Source of the DNA: Larix sibirica
Taxonomy: Eukaryota; Streptophyta; Pinopsida; Pinales; Pinaceae
Direction of reading: 5' to 3'
DNA: 23,591 nt
Assembly (NCBI GenBank): GCA_004151065.3
Contig: NWUY0300061249.1
Span: 1-23,591 of the forward strand
Below the pieces are notes generated by a model. It had not been told where the DNA came from and did not search any database. It saw nothing but the letters and a program-made list of their open reading frames with translations. This document shows positions 11,129 to 19,055 of the stretch, piece after piece. The first letter of the stretch is position 1. Each line of letters opens with the position of its first letter. The translations under genes were made by a program, and so were the position numbers.

Positions 11129-11236
11129 TTGGCCGTTGAAATCTAATCATCACTAATCAATTTTGTCTTGGTCATTTTTTTATACAGGAAAGGTAAGCTT
11201 TGGTTTTTCCAAATTGAAATTTATTAGTTGTTATAG

Positions 11237-11271
11237 ACACTCCTGTAGAATCAAAGATTCTACAGGAGTGT
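11237..11271 (+). repeat. Perfect 16-bp hairpin downstream of the accessory ORF
   Basis: Left arm ACACTCCTGTAGAATC (11237-11252), loop AAA, right arm GATTCTACAGGAGTGT (11256-11271), all 16 pairs Watson-Crick. It begins 108 bases after the accessory ORF stop. The corresponding site in the next LTR (15831-15865) keeps 15 of 16 pairs. It could act in RNA 3'-end formation or stability, or be a remnant of a small inverted repeat; function is unknown. Confidence 0.75.
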
Positions 11272-11775
11272 TGATTTTAATTTATTTTTGTCATTTATTT
11301 ATCTTCGATCATGATATTTATGAAAATCCTTTTATATGTCATAGGCACCCTATCTTATTGGATTTTGTTGCGGTTCATCCTTTATGTTAGTTATTTCACA
11401 ATGATGAATGACTACTTGTTTTGAAGCTTGTTCATGTTGGTTCGATTGCATTTAGAGGTTATATTTACCCAATGGTATCATTGAGCAGTTGGATATTATC
11501 GGTGATCTCTAAAGGTTCTTACAACGACCTCTTTTCAAGATGCTCCCGTTTTTCCGATCCATCCAGGTGTTGTTGTATGATCAAATTCAAATTGTTCAAT
11601 CTCACGTTCCCCATATTTGCTCGAAACAGTTCCTTGATTCGTGGACGTGATAAAAACTTTGACAATTTTCTGCATAGATGGAACTATCCAGTAAGTCCAT
11701 CATGTCTCCCCACATCATTGATCTCAAATAGTTCCTGGAATATCAAGTTTGATGTTGGTTATATGGTGTTGTTCT

Positions 11776-11806
11776 GAATGTCGACAACTGTTAAGTGTCG
11801 ACATTC
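11776..11806 (+). repeat. 11-bp hairpin built from TGTCGACA upstream of the TATA box
   Basis: Arms GAATGTCGACA (11776-11786) and TGTCGACATTC (11796-11806) are perfectly complementary across a 9-base spacer. Each arm contains the palindrome TGTCGACA, so the site is also a direct repeat. It lies about 100 bases upstream of the TATA box and is perfectly conserved at 16366-16396 except in the spacer. A promoter-proximal protein-binding site is plausible but unproven. Confidence 0.75.
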
Positions 11807-11902
11807 CATATCGTAATGAGTCAGTTCTGGTTATGCTATTTTGAGAAAAGTAGTTATAGGTTCTTAAATGACTCATACATTAATTGATAGATAGTGAGAG
11901 GG

Positions 11903-11911
11903 ATATATAAG
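11903..11911 (+). promoter_or_regulatory. LTR TATA box (copy 1)
   Basis: ATATATAAG lies in a short GC-richer context (GAGAGGG before, GAGACAGTCGG after). The next LTR has CTATATAAG at 16493-16501 in the same context. Transcription would start about 30 bases downstream, leaving about 900 bases of R plus U5 before the LTR end at 12839. Confidence 0.6.
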
Positions 11912-12058
11912 AGACAGTCGGTTTCTTAAGAAAAAAGGGTTCGAGTATGTGGAATAATACTGTTTACATTAGGATTCAAATCATCCATTGTGATGAGGGT
12001 TTCTTTTGAGATTTTAACTCTGTGGTACTGTCAAGCACTTTTTCAAAAATTGGTATCA

Positions 12059-12839
12059 TTTCGAACTAAGTTTTTCGAGAATACTTATTATATATACTCC
12101 TTATGGTTTTCTTCTGTTATTATCACTTGTAATTATACTTTGTTATAATTCTGTGAATCGTTTATGAATTGCTCGAAGCACGAATTCATTTTGATATTTG
12201 ATTTATGATATTGTATGAGTCATACTTAGTTAATTTTGTTAATTAAATTTGGTTATATAATATTTTATTATATTGGTTCGCTTATTGAAACATCTTTGTT
12301 TCTAACAGATATTCAATCAAGCAATCAGTCATTTTAAATTTCAAATGTTTAAATGTTAGGAGTTAACATGTTCTATGATATTTTTATGTTTTAGAATGAT
12401 AAATAATTTAGGTTTATTATTCTTTGAATATGAATGTAATTCTTGAACTGAAATTTATTTACGATATTGACTTTGATGATTTTTCTCATAGTTATATCAT
12501 TTAACTTTTTTTTATCATCATTTTCATAGAACGTCATCATAATTACTAGGTTGCTCTTGGCCAAGATAGGACTAATTAGATTAGATTAGATTTCAATTTA
12601 TATCTTAGTTTTTCTATTTGTAAATTAGTAGCTGTAAATTATTAGGATTAAATTAGGTTATTTGAAACGCAGAAAAATCCCTAGAAAGTCTAGAGACTCT
12701 TTCGAGAGCATCAATTTAAAGGTAGCAGGACCTTAACCTATGAGAATTAGCTAACCCAAACATACCGGGGCCTATTTTTTAAGCGCCTTGTGTGGGATTT
12801 TTCTCCTTAGTTGGCCTTAGTCAGAAAATCCGGCCAACA
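12059..12839 (+). repeat. LTR terminal part matching the window start (copy B)
   Basis: This is the counterpart of 1-769 and the 3' end of the LTR feature starting at 8392. It carries a 9-base insertion (near 12234-12242) also present in copy C but not in the first copy. Its last 300 bases appear identical to copy C. The PBS version TTGCGCTAGAAGGAGGG follows at 12842-12858. Confidence 0.8.
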
Positions 12840-12871
12840 ATTTGCGCTAGAAGGAGGGTCAAAAACGATTA

Positions 12872-13568
12872 ATGGGTGAACAAATAGATAATTACTTTTG
12901 GACCAGTCTAATTCGTCCATCCCATACTGATTGTGAGAATAGCACTCCTTCAGTCTCTAGGATTGTTCCGCAAATTTAAATCAACAATCTTCCATTTGTC
13001 AACACTGTAAGGAATATTTTATAAAGAGATCACAATACTTCTCCGTACACTCTCGAACAGATTGACCGAGTTTTATAGGAATCAAGGTGTGTGCTCACGA
13101 GGTCTTATGGTCAACATTACCGAATTACCACCTATAGACTATGGTTTACCTTGACGAAGTCGTAATAATACCCAGTTAGCCACAGTAAACCAAGAACAAT
13201 TAGAAGTTTCCATCCTAGAATCAGGTACTCCACATCATTGGGTTAGTGCTATTTATAGAGGGGTTACTAGAATGAATACTTTACGAATACTGATTACTTT
13301 AGGCCATTTTGGGGAACCACCCTCATCTCCAGAATATCCACCTGATAGCCCCAGGCCCTCTAATCATAGTAGCTCATCAGAATCCAAAGAAGATATGGCT
13401 GGAGCGGGAGGAGGAGGACAAGTTAATCCTCCACTGAATCCTCCTATCCCATGGCTTAGGATGAGTGTAGTCGCAGTGCTTGGCGTACAACACCCATTGC
13501 CTAAGCATCTGAATAAAATCCTCCCAAAGTTTAATCCAAATAACAAGGAACTAGCCATAGTTCATGTT
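12872..13568 (+). pseudogene. gag: 5' part of gag, copy B
   Basis: The ATG at 12872 (MGEQIDNYFWTSLI) matches the element A gag start. In-frame stops follow quickly (TAA in CAAATTTAAATC near 12976 and TAA near 13022), then a one-base insertion near 13110-13120 shifts the frame. The remaining piece from 13272 covers the Pro-rich region, GAGGGG, and NKILPKFNPNNKE. Homology to element A gag ends at about 13568, before the capsid core, so pol is missing. It reads TCA where element A gag has the stop at 1306. Confidence 0.75.
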
Positions 13569-13615
13569 ACACCTAAAATCTTACCATCATGAGACTCAGT
13601 GTAAACATCCCTAAN
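13569..13615. other. Short non-matching tail and assembly N (copy B)
   Basis: After the gag match ends, 46 bases unrelated to the corresponding part of element A lead to a single N at 13615. The same bases precede the N at 18204. After the N the sequence resumes inside the LTR at the equivalent of 9022. I read this as a scaffold join, not a biological junction. Confidence 0.6.
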
Positions 13616-14024
13616 GGTTTGATATGTTTGATTCATTAATCACATTTATCCAAAGTGATAGTGCTAAGAGATTGATCTTCCTATAACCTATGGTTTTTAC
13701 TAATCTAAAATTCATTTCATAGTTATCATTATACACTATGATTATTTAAGGGTCGTTATTATGCTAATGGTGGTAATGGTACTATAATAGATTTAATTTG
13801 ATATTAATGATTCATGGTGAATCATGGAGTGAGGTACATAGATGTGACATCTTTCGGTCCTATCTCACAGATGTCAACTTGTAATAACCCCGTGTACAAA
13901 ATCCATCGCTTGAATTATAAGATCAGTTGTCGATCTTATCAAGGTTTTATTTGCCATAATCATATCATCTAGTGTTATCAATGTTTGAACTATCATTACT
14001 TTGAGCGAGCTTAGGGTTTTAGTC

Positions 14025-15721
14025 ATGTTTGCAATAGAACCAGGCTAGGGTTTCATTATGTCCATAAAATCTTGGATCCCTATCCCCTCTATGTTTACAA
14101 CTCCCTTCGACTCATTTTATAAACAGAAACATTTGCTTGAACAAATGGCATCATTAAGTCATTTCGAAGTCGCGGGCCCTTAAATGTTAGAAGCCGACCC
14201 AAAAGCTGAAGCGATGTTTGAGAGAATTGGTTGGGGTTCATTCTTTCGGCATTTCTGTGGACATCACGTTGACGTAACTCAACAATTCGCCCTCACCTTT
14301 GATGGAAATGTTTCCCATATTAGGGATTTACAGTTAAATATGCACGAGGATTTCATTTCAAAAGCCACGAAGCTTCCACAAAGAGGAAAGCATTGGTTCA
14401 AAGGAGCAAAGATTTATAAAAAGAAATGGAAACAGTTTCTTCTTCCCTTGCCTGCTGATTCACGCCTCAAATTCAACTTTCTTGCCAAGTATTTGAAATC
14501 TCAATGGCATATCCGCTTTGAAGTAGCCAGGTATATTACTTATGATGGTTGTTTCTCCCATGTGCATTTATATCATCTCGGGCTTCTTATGGATTTTAAA
14601 GGGTCAGAATTGAATTTGCCCTTCTTTTTGTTACATAGTTTAAAAAAAATGGTAGTAGTTGTTCAAAATACAACTGGTGATCAAGACCAGAGTATGTTTC
14701 ATCATGATTTAAGAAAAATGTTAGTCCAATACCAATTAGCTTCGTTGGGTAGGTCATGGGATGAGTTTCTAGGTGATAATAGTTTTGGGTCAACGCAATT
14801 CTGGCCTACTTGCTTACCCAAGACTCGCCAAAAGCGTAAGAAGCCTCGAAGGTCTGAAATTTATGATGAACTCTACCCTATAGCAGAGCGTGAAGAATCT
14901 AGTTATCCAAACCCTATTGAACAACGTGGAGAAAATATTGCAATAAAAAATGAATGCGATACTGTGTCTTGTGAAAACCCTGTCAATTCGACCCCTTGTA
15001 ATTCACAGTTTGATAAAATAGTAGAGAAAGGTAAGAAGGTGATGGAGGTAGATGATGCAAACCCCAAGCGTGGTAGCAAAAACACACAGCAGGACAAACC
15101 CTTAAAGCCCATCACAAAGTCTAATCAATAAATCGAAGGTTCACTAGAAGCATGGTTAGTCTCTCCATCCCGAAGACTATCGAGCAAACTAAAGAGCCTA
15201 TTTTAATTGAGATCCACAGTGATCGTGAAGGTGAATTCCCTTTTCATGAAAATCTATTGGATGATTTTGAACATGAACAAAGCATGGAACATAATAGTTC
15301 TTTTGTGTCTCCCAAAGGCATGTCGATAGGTAACTCATCACCATTTGGACAACCTGAGCAGGAGACTCAATATAAACCATCAATGGATGATGGACATTCT
15401 TAGTACCAGACTTTAGAAGGTGTGAAGCGGTATCTTAGGCTTTTTCTTGAGCGTGAGATCAGTCATCTAGAAGATTAACTGAAAGAGTCTGAAGCGTCTT
15501 GTAGTGTTTTGAAGGTAGAATCTCAACAACACAAGAATGAACTATTGATATGGGTCAACAGATGGTAGAAATTAAAAATGAAGAAGGATAAATATAAATC
15601 TATGAAGAAATTGTTAATTGTTTCCAATGAGAAATTGATCAAACATGATAAGCAACGTAAGAAAAAGGTGCTTAAGATCAAGGCTAGATTGGTTGAGGCT
15701 AGGAGATCTGCTCGCATCTAA
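14025..15721 (+). pseudogene. Accessory ORF of unknown function in the probable LTR (copy 2)
   Basis: This is the second copy of the reading frame at 9427-11128. Its longest open part is 14184-15131 (315 codons from MLEADPKAEAMF), covering the conserved N-terminal region without interruption: GWGSFFRHFCGHHVDVT, FALTFDGNVSHIRDL, WFKGAKIYKKKW and ARYITYDGCFSHVHLYH. Breaks specific to this copy are a TAG near 14044, a TAA just before 14184, a one-base loss near 15127 ending the frame at 15131, a TAG at 15401 and later stops near 15476 and 15567. A second open part is 15152-15403. The C-terminal Lys-rich coiled coil is still readable to TAA 15719-15721. Confidence 0.7.
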
Positions 15722-15830
15722 TTGGTCGTTGAAATCTAGTCATCACTAATCAAATTTGTCTTGGTGATTTTTTTTATGCAGGCAAGGTAAGCTTCGATTT
15801 TTCCAAATTGAAATTTATTAGCTGTTATAG

Positions 15831-15865
15831 ACACTCATGTAGAATCAGAGATTCTACAGGAGTGT
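15831..15865 (+). repeat. Hairpin downstream of the accessory ORF (copy 2)
   Basis: Counterpart of 11237-11271. Arms ACACTCATGTAGAATC and GATTCTACAGGAGTGT pair at 15 of 16 positions with a 3-base loop AGA. The single change is in the left arm. Confidence 0.7.
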
Positions 15866-16365
15866 AGATTTTAATTTCTTTGTCATTTATTTATCTGCAA
15901 TCATGATATTTATGAAAATCCTTTTATATGTCACAGGTACCCTATCTTATTAGATTTTGTTGCGATTCATCATTTCTGTCAGTTATTTTGCAATGATGAA
16001 TGACTACCTGTTTTGAAGCTTGTTCCTGTCAATTCAATTACATTTACCGGTTATATTTACCCTATGGTATCGTTGAGCAGTTGGCTATTATCAGTGATCT
16101 CTGAAGGTTCTTACAACGACCTCTTTTCAAGATGCTCCTATTTTTCAGATCCATCAAGGTTGTGTTGTATGATCAACTTCAAATTGTTTAATCTCACGTT
16201 TTGCATATTTGCTCGAAACGGTTCCTTGATTCATGGACGTAATAAAAACTGACAATATTCTGCACAGCTGGCACTATCCAGTAAGTCCATCATGTCTCCC
16301 CACATCATCGATCTCAAATGGTTCCTGGAATATCTAGTTTGACGTTGGCTTTATGGTGTTGTTCT

Positions 16366-16396
16366 GAATGTCGACAACTGTCAGGTGTCGACATTC
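16366..16396 (+). repeat. TGTCGACA hairpin upstream of the TATA box (copy 2)
   Basis: Arms GAATGTCGACA and TGTCGACATTC are unchanged from the first LTR, while the 9-base spacer differs at two positions (ACTGTCAGG against ACTGTTAAG). Confidence 0.75.
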
Positions 16397-16492
16397 CATA
16401 TCGTGATGAGTCGGTTCTGGTTATGCTATTTTGAGAAAAGTAGTTATAGGTCCTTAAATGACTCATACATTAATTGATAGCTAGTGGGAGGG

Positions 16493-16501
16493 CTATATAA
16501 G
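16493..16501 (+). promoter_or_regulatory. LTR TATA box (copy 2)
   Basis: CTATATAAG in the same context as 11903-11911, followed by GAGACAGTCTG. Distance to the LTR end at 17428 is about 930 bases, as in the first copy. Confidence 0.6.
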
Positions 16502-17460
16502 AGACAGTCTGTTTCTTAAGAAAAAGGGGTTCGAGTATGTGGAAAAATACTATTTACATTAGGAGTCAAAACATCCATTGTGCTGAGGGGTTCTTTTGAG
16601 ATTTTATCTTTGTGGTACTGCCAAGCACTTTTTCAAAAATTGGTATCATTTCGAACTAAGTTTTTTTAGAATACTTATTATATATACTCCCTATGGTTTT
16701 ATTTTGTTATTATCACTTGTAATTATACTTTGTTATAATTCTGTGAATCATTTATGAATTGCTCGAAGCACGAATTCATTTTGATATTTGATTTATGATA
16801 TTGTATGATTCATATTTAGCTAATTTAGTTAATTAAATTTGGTTATATAATATTTTATTATATTGGTTCGCTTATTGAAACATCTGTGTTCCTAACAGAT
16901 ATTCAATCAAGTAATCAGTCATTTTAAATTTCAAATGTTTAAATGTTAGGAGTTAACATGTTCTATGATATTTTATCTTTTAGAATGATAAATAATTTAT
17001 GTTTATTATTCTTTAAATATGAATGTAATTCTTGAACTGAAAGTTATTTACAATATTGACTTTGATGATTTTTCTCATAGTTATATCATTTAACTTTTTG
17101 TTATCTGTATTTTCATAGAACGTCAACATAATTACTAGGTTGCTCTTGGCCAAGATAGGACTAATTAGATTAGATTAGATTTCAATTTATATCTTAGTTT
17201 TTCTATTTGTAAATTAGTAGCTGTAAATTATTAGGATTAAATTAGGTTATTTGAAACGCAGAAAAATCCCTAGAAAGTCTAGAGACTCTTTCGAGAGCAT
17301 CAATTTAAAGGTAGCAGGACCTTAACCTATGAGAATTAGCTAACCCAAACATACCGGGGCCTATTTTTTAAGCGCCTTGTGTGGGATTTTTCTCCTTAGT
17401 TGGCCTTAGTCAGAAAATCCGGCCAACAATTTGCGCTAGAAGGAGGGTCAAAAACGATTA

Positions 17461-18157
17461 ATGGGTGAACAAATAGATAATTACTTTTGGACCAGTCTAA
17501 TTCGTCCATCCCATACTGATTGTGAGAATAGCACTCCTTCAGTCTCTAGGATTGTTCCGCAAATTTAAATCAACAATCTTCCATTTGTCAACACTGTAAG
17601 GAATATTTTATAAAGAGATCACAATACTTCTCCGTACACTCTCGAACAGATTGACCGAGTTTTATAGGAATCAAGGTGTGTGCTCACGAGGTCTTATGGT
17701 CAACATTACCGAATTACCACCTATAGACTATGGTTTACCTTGACGAAGTCGTAATAATACCCAGTTAGCCACAGTAAACCAAGAACAATTAGAAGTTTCC
17801 ATCCTAGAATCAGGTACTCCACATCATTGGGTTAGTGCTATTTATAGAGGGGTTACTAGAATGAATACTTTACGAATACTGATTACTTTAGGCCATTTTG
17901 GGGAACCACCCTCATCTCCAGAATATCCACCTGATAGCCCCAGGCCCTCTAATCATAGTAGCTCATCAGAATCCAAAGAAGATATGGCTGGAGCGGGAGG
18001 AGGAGGACAAGTTAATCCTCCACTGAATCCTCCTATCCCATGGCTTAGGATGAGTGTAGTCGCAGTGCTTGGCGTACAACACCCATTGCCTAAGCATCTG
18101 AATAAAATCCTCCCAAAGTTTAATCCAAATAACAAGGAACTAGCCATAGTTCATGTT
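17461..18157 (+). pseudogene. gag: 5' part of gag, copy C
   Basis: I find no base differing from copy B (12872-13568), including all stops and the frameshift. Start ATG at 17461; homology to element A gag ends before the capsid core. The identity extends through the tail to the N at 18204. This is likely the same sequence placed twice in the assembly, so it may not be an independent locus. Confidence 0.7.
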
Positions 18158-18204
18158 ACACCTAAAATCTTACCATCATGAGACTCAGTGTAAACATCCC
18201 TAAN
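18158..18204. other. Short non-matching tail and assembly N (copy C)
   Basis: Same 46 bases as 13569-13614, ending in an N at 18204. The sequence after the N returns to the LTR terminal region. Confidence 0.6.
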
Positions 18205-18470
18205 ACTAATTAGATTAGATTAGATTTCAATTTATAACTCGTTTTTTCTATTTCTAAATTAGCAAATGTAAATTATTAGGATTAAATTAGGTTATTTGAA
18301 ACACAGAAAAATCCCTTGAAATCCAGAGACTCTTTTGAGAGCATCAATTTAAAGGTAGCAAGACCTTAACCTGCGAGAATCAAGTAATTCAAACACACCG
18401 GAAACTATATTTAGTGACTTGTGTGGTCTGATTCTCCTTAGCTGGCCTTAGTCAGAAAATCTGGCCAACA
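18205..18470 (+). repeat. Terminal LTR fragment and outer element boundary
   Basis: This matches the last ~250 bases of the LTR and ends in CTGGCCAACA at 18470, after which no primer binding site or gag follows. It is therefore the outer 3' edge. Its variants match the first LTR end (1-769) more than copies B and C: ACACAG, CCCTTGAAATC, CTTTTGAGAG, GTGACTTGTGTGG and TCTGGCC. The possible target duplication would begin with ATATC at 18471, but the 5' flank is outside the window. Confidence 0.75.
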
Positions 18471-18660
18471 ATATCCTAAGTGGAAATGGCTTTCTCCATG
18501 AGTAACAATATATAAGTAAATGAAGTCCTATGTAATAATTGCACTAATTACTCTAATATCATATTGTGTTAATGTGTGTTGTATCTCTCTTATGTATTTT
18601 GTGATAAGGCACTATCTAGAGTTTCTAGATTTTGTAATAGTGTTTGCCAGAGTAGGATTC

Positions 18661-18960
18661 TTACTTACATCGATCTTACCTTGGTAGCGCTTGATGTCCA
18701 CTTCATCTTCCACTTTGAGTACAAGTTGAGAAGTGGTCATGTTGGAATTTGGCCTCTCCTCTGGTTCTTTATCTTCAAGTTCCCTGTTAGAGCCAACATT
18801 TGAATTAGAGTTGTCAAACTCCCTAAAATGTCCAAAACTTGTTTTCTAGAGTTCACCTTAATATTACCATATTGTGGGAGATGTCGAAGACTTTTGCTTT
18901 TAGGCTTGAAAATCTCTCCTCTCAATCATCCTTTGGATTGCTCTTGTATTCATCGACCAT
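18661..18960 (-). pseudogene. gag: gag N-terminal remnant of a second retrotransposon
   Basis: On the minus strand an ATG at 18960 starts MVDEYKSNPKDD, with a TGA at 18924-18922, then EERFSSLKAKVFDISHN. A frameshift and stops follow, and the frame recovers as REFDNSNSNVGSNRELEDKE, then MTTSQLVLKVEDEVDIKRYQ up to about 18661. The latter resembles the N-terminal gag region of plant Ty3/gypsy elements, where a VEDEIDI-P-Y-GEID-like motif precedes the capsid core; that comparison is from memory. A degenerate initiator-Met-type primer binding site lies upstream at 19047-19036, in the right order and orientation. Nothing of pol is seen. Confidence 0.5.
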
Positions 18961-19035
18961 AAGTAGGGTTTGAGACTTCTTTCTTTGCGTCGATTTTTGG
19001 ATCTCAAAATATCTCACAAAAACCCAAAGAAAATT

Positions 19036-19047
19036 GCTCTAATACAA
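19036..19047 (-). other. Degenerate initiator-Met-type primer binding site
   Basis: Minus-strand TTGTATTAGAGC matches the common plant retrotransposon site TGGTATCAGAGC at 10 of 12 bases. It lies about 75 bases upstream of the gag remnant start at 18960. The LTR of that element would lie at higher coordinates, possibly ending near 19055. Confidence 0.5.
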
Positions 19048-19055
19048 ATAGGATA

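Larger units (their letters stand above)
1..12839 (+). mobile_element. Degenerate Tat-like Ty3/gypsy LTR retrotransposon (element A)
   Basis: Readable domain order is LTR end, primer binding site, gag, protease, RNase H, reverse transcriptase, RNase H, integrase, tandem-repeat 3' untranslated region, LTR. Integrase after reverse transcriptase marks Ty3/gypsy rather than copia. The extra RNase H, the 3' tandem repeats and the very long LTR are known traits of the plant Tat lineage (Ogre, Retand and relatives), which is why I assign it there. The 5' end of the 5' LTR lies outside the window. Coding capacity is lost through roughly ten in-frame stops, at least five frameshifts and active-site substitutions, so the copy cannot move on its own. 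No chromodomain is visible after integrase, which also fits Tat/Athila rather than chromoviruses. Confidence 0.85.
8392..12839 (+). repeat. Probable very long LTR (about 4.4 kb) following element A
   Basis: The 3' edge at 12839 is firm: GGCCAACA followed by a primer binding site and gag. The 5' edge is inferred from TGTTGGCC at 8392-8399, the exact inverted match of the eight terminal bases, lying downstream of pol and the 3' untranslated repeats. From 9022 onward it is collinear with 13616-17428. It contains an internal reading frame (9427-11128), two hairpins, and a TATA box at 11903. If the edge is correct, U3 is about 3.5 kb. If the true edge lies between 11128 and 11900, the reading frame would be internal, not in the LTR. 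The sequence 8400-9021 has no counterpart elsewhere in the window. Confidence 0.55.
13616..17428 (+). repeat. Second LTR copy, 5' end missing
   Basis: It is collinear with 9022-12839 over 3813 bases with modest divergence, including the accessory ORF, both hairpins, the TATA box and the terminus GGCCAACA. The first ~630 bases of the LTR are missing at the N join. It is followed by a primer binding site (17431-17447) and gag, so the unit LTR-leader-gag repeats in tandem. Confidence 0.75.

Noticed and set aside
11163-11777. Two short plus-strand frames (75 and 118 codons) between the accessory ORF and the TATA box
   Set aside because: Only partly kept in the second LTR (79 codons with a shifted end) and without motifs; they overlap hairpins and promoter sequence.
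12051-12058. TGGTATCA, like an initiator-Met primer binding site, just before the sequence that also opens the window
   Set aside because: It lies about 780 bases upstream of the real LTR terminus and of the better primer site at 12842. No LTR end sits before it, so it is within the LTR.
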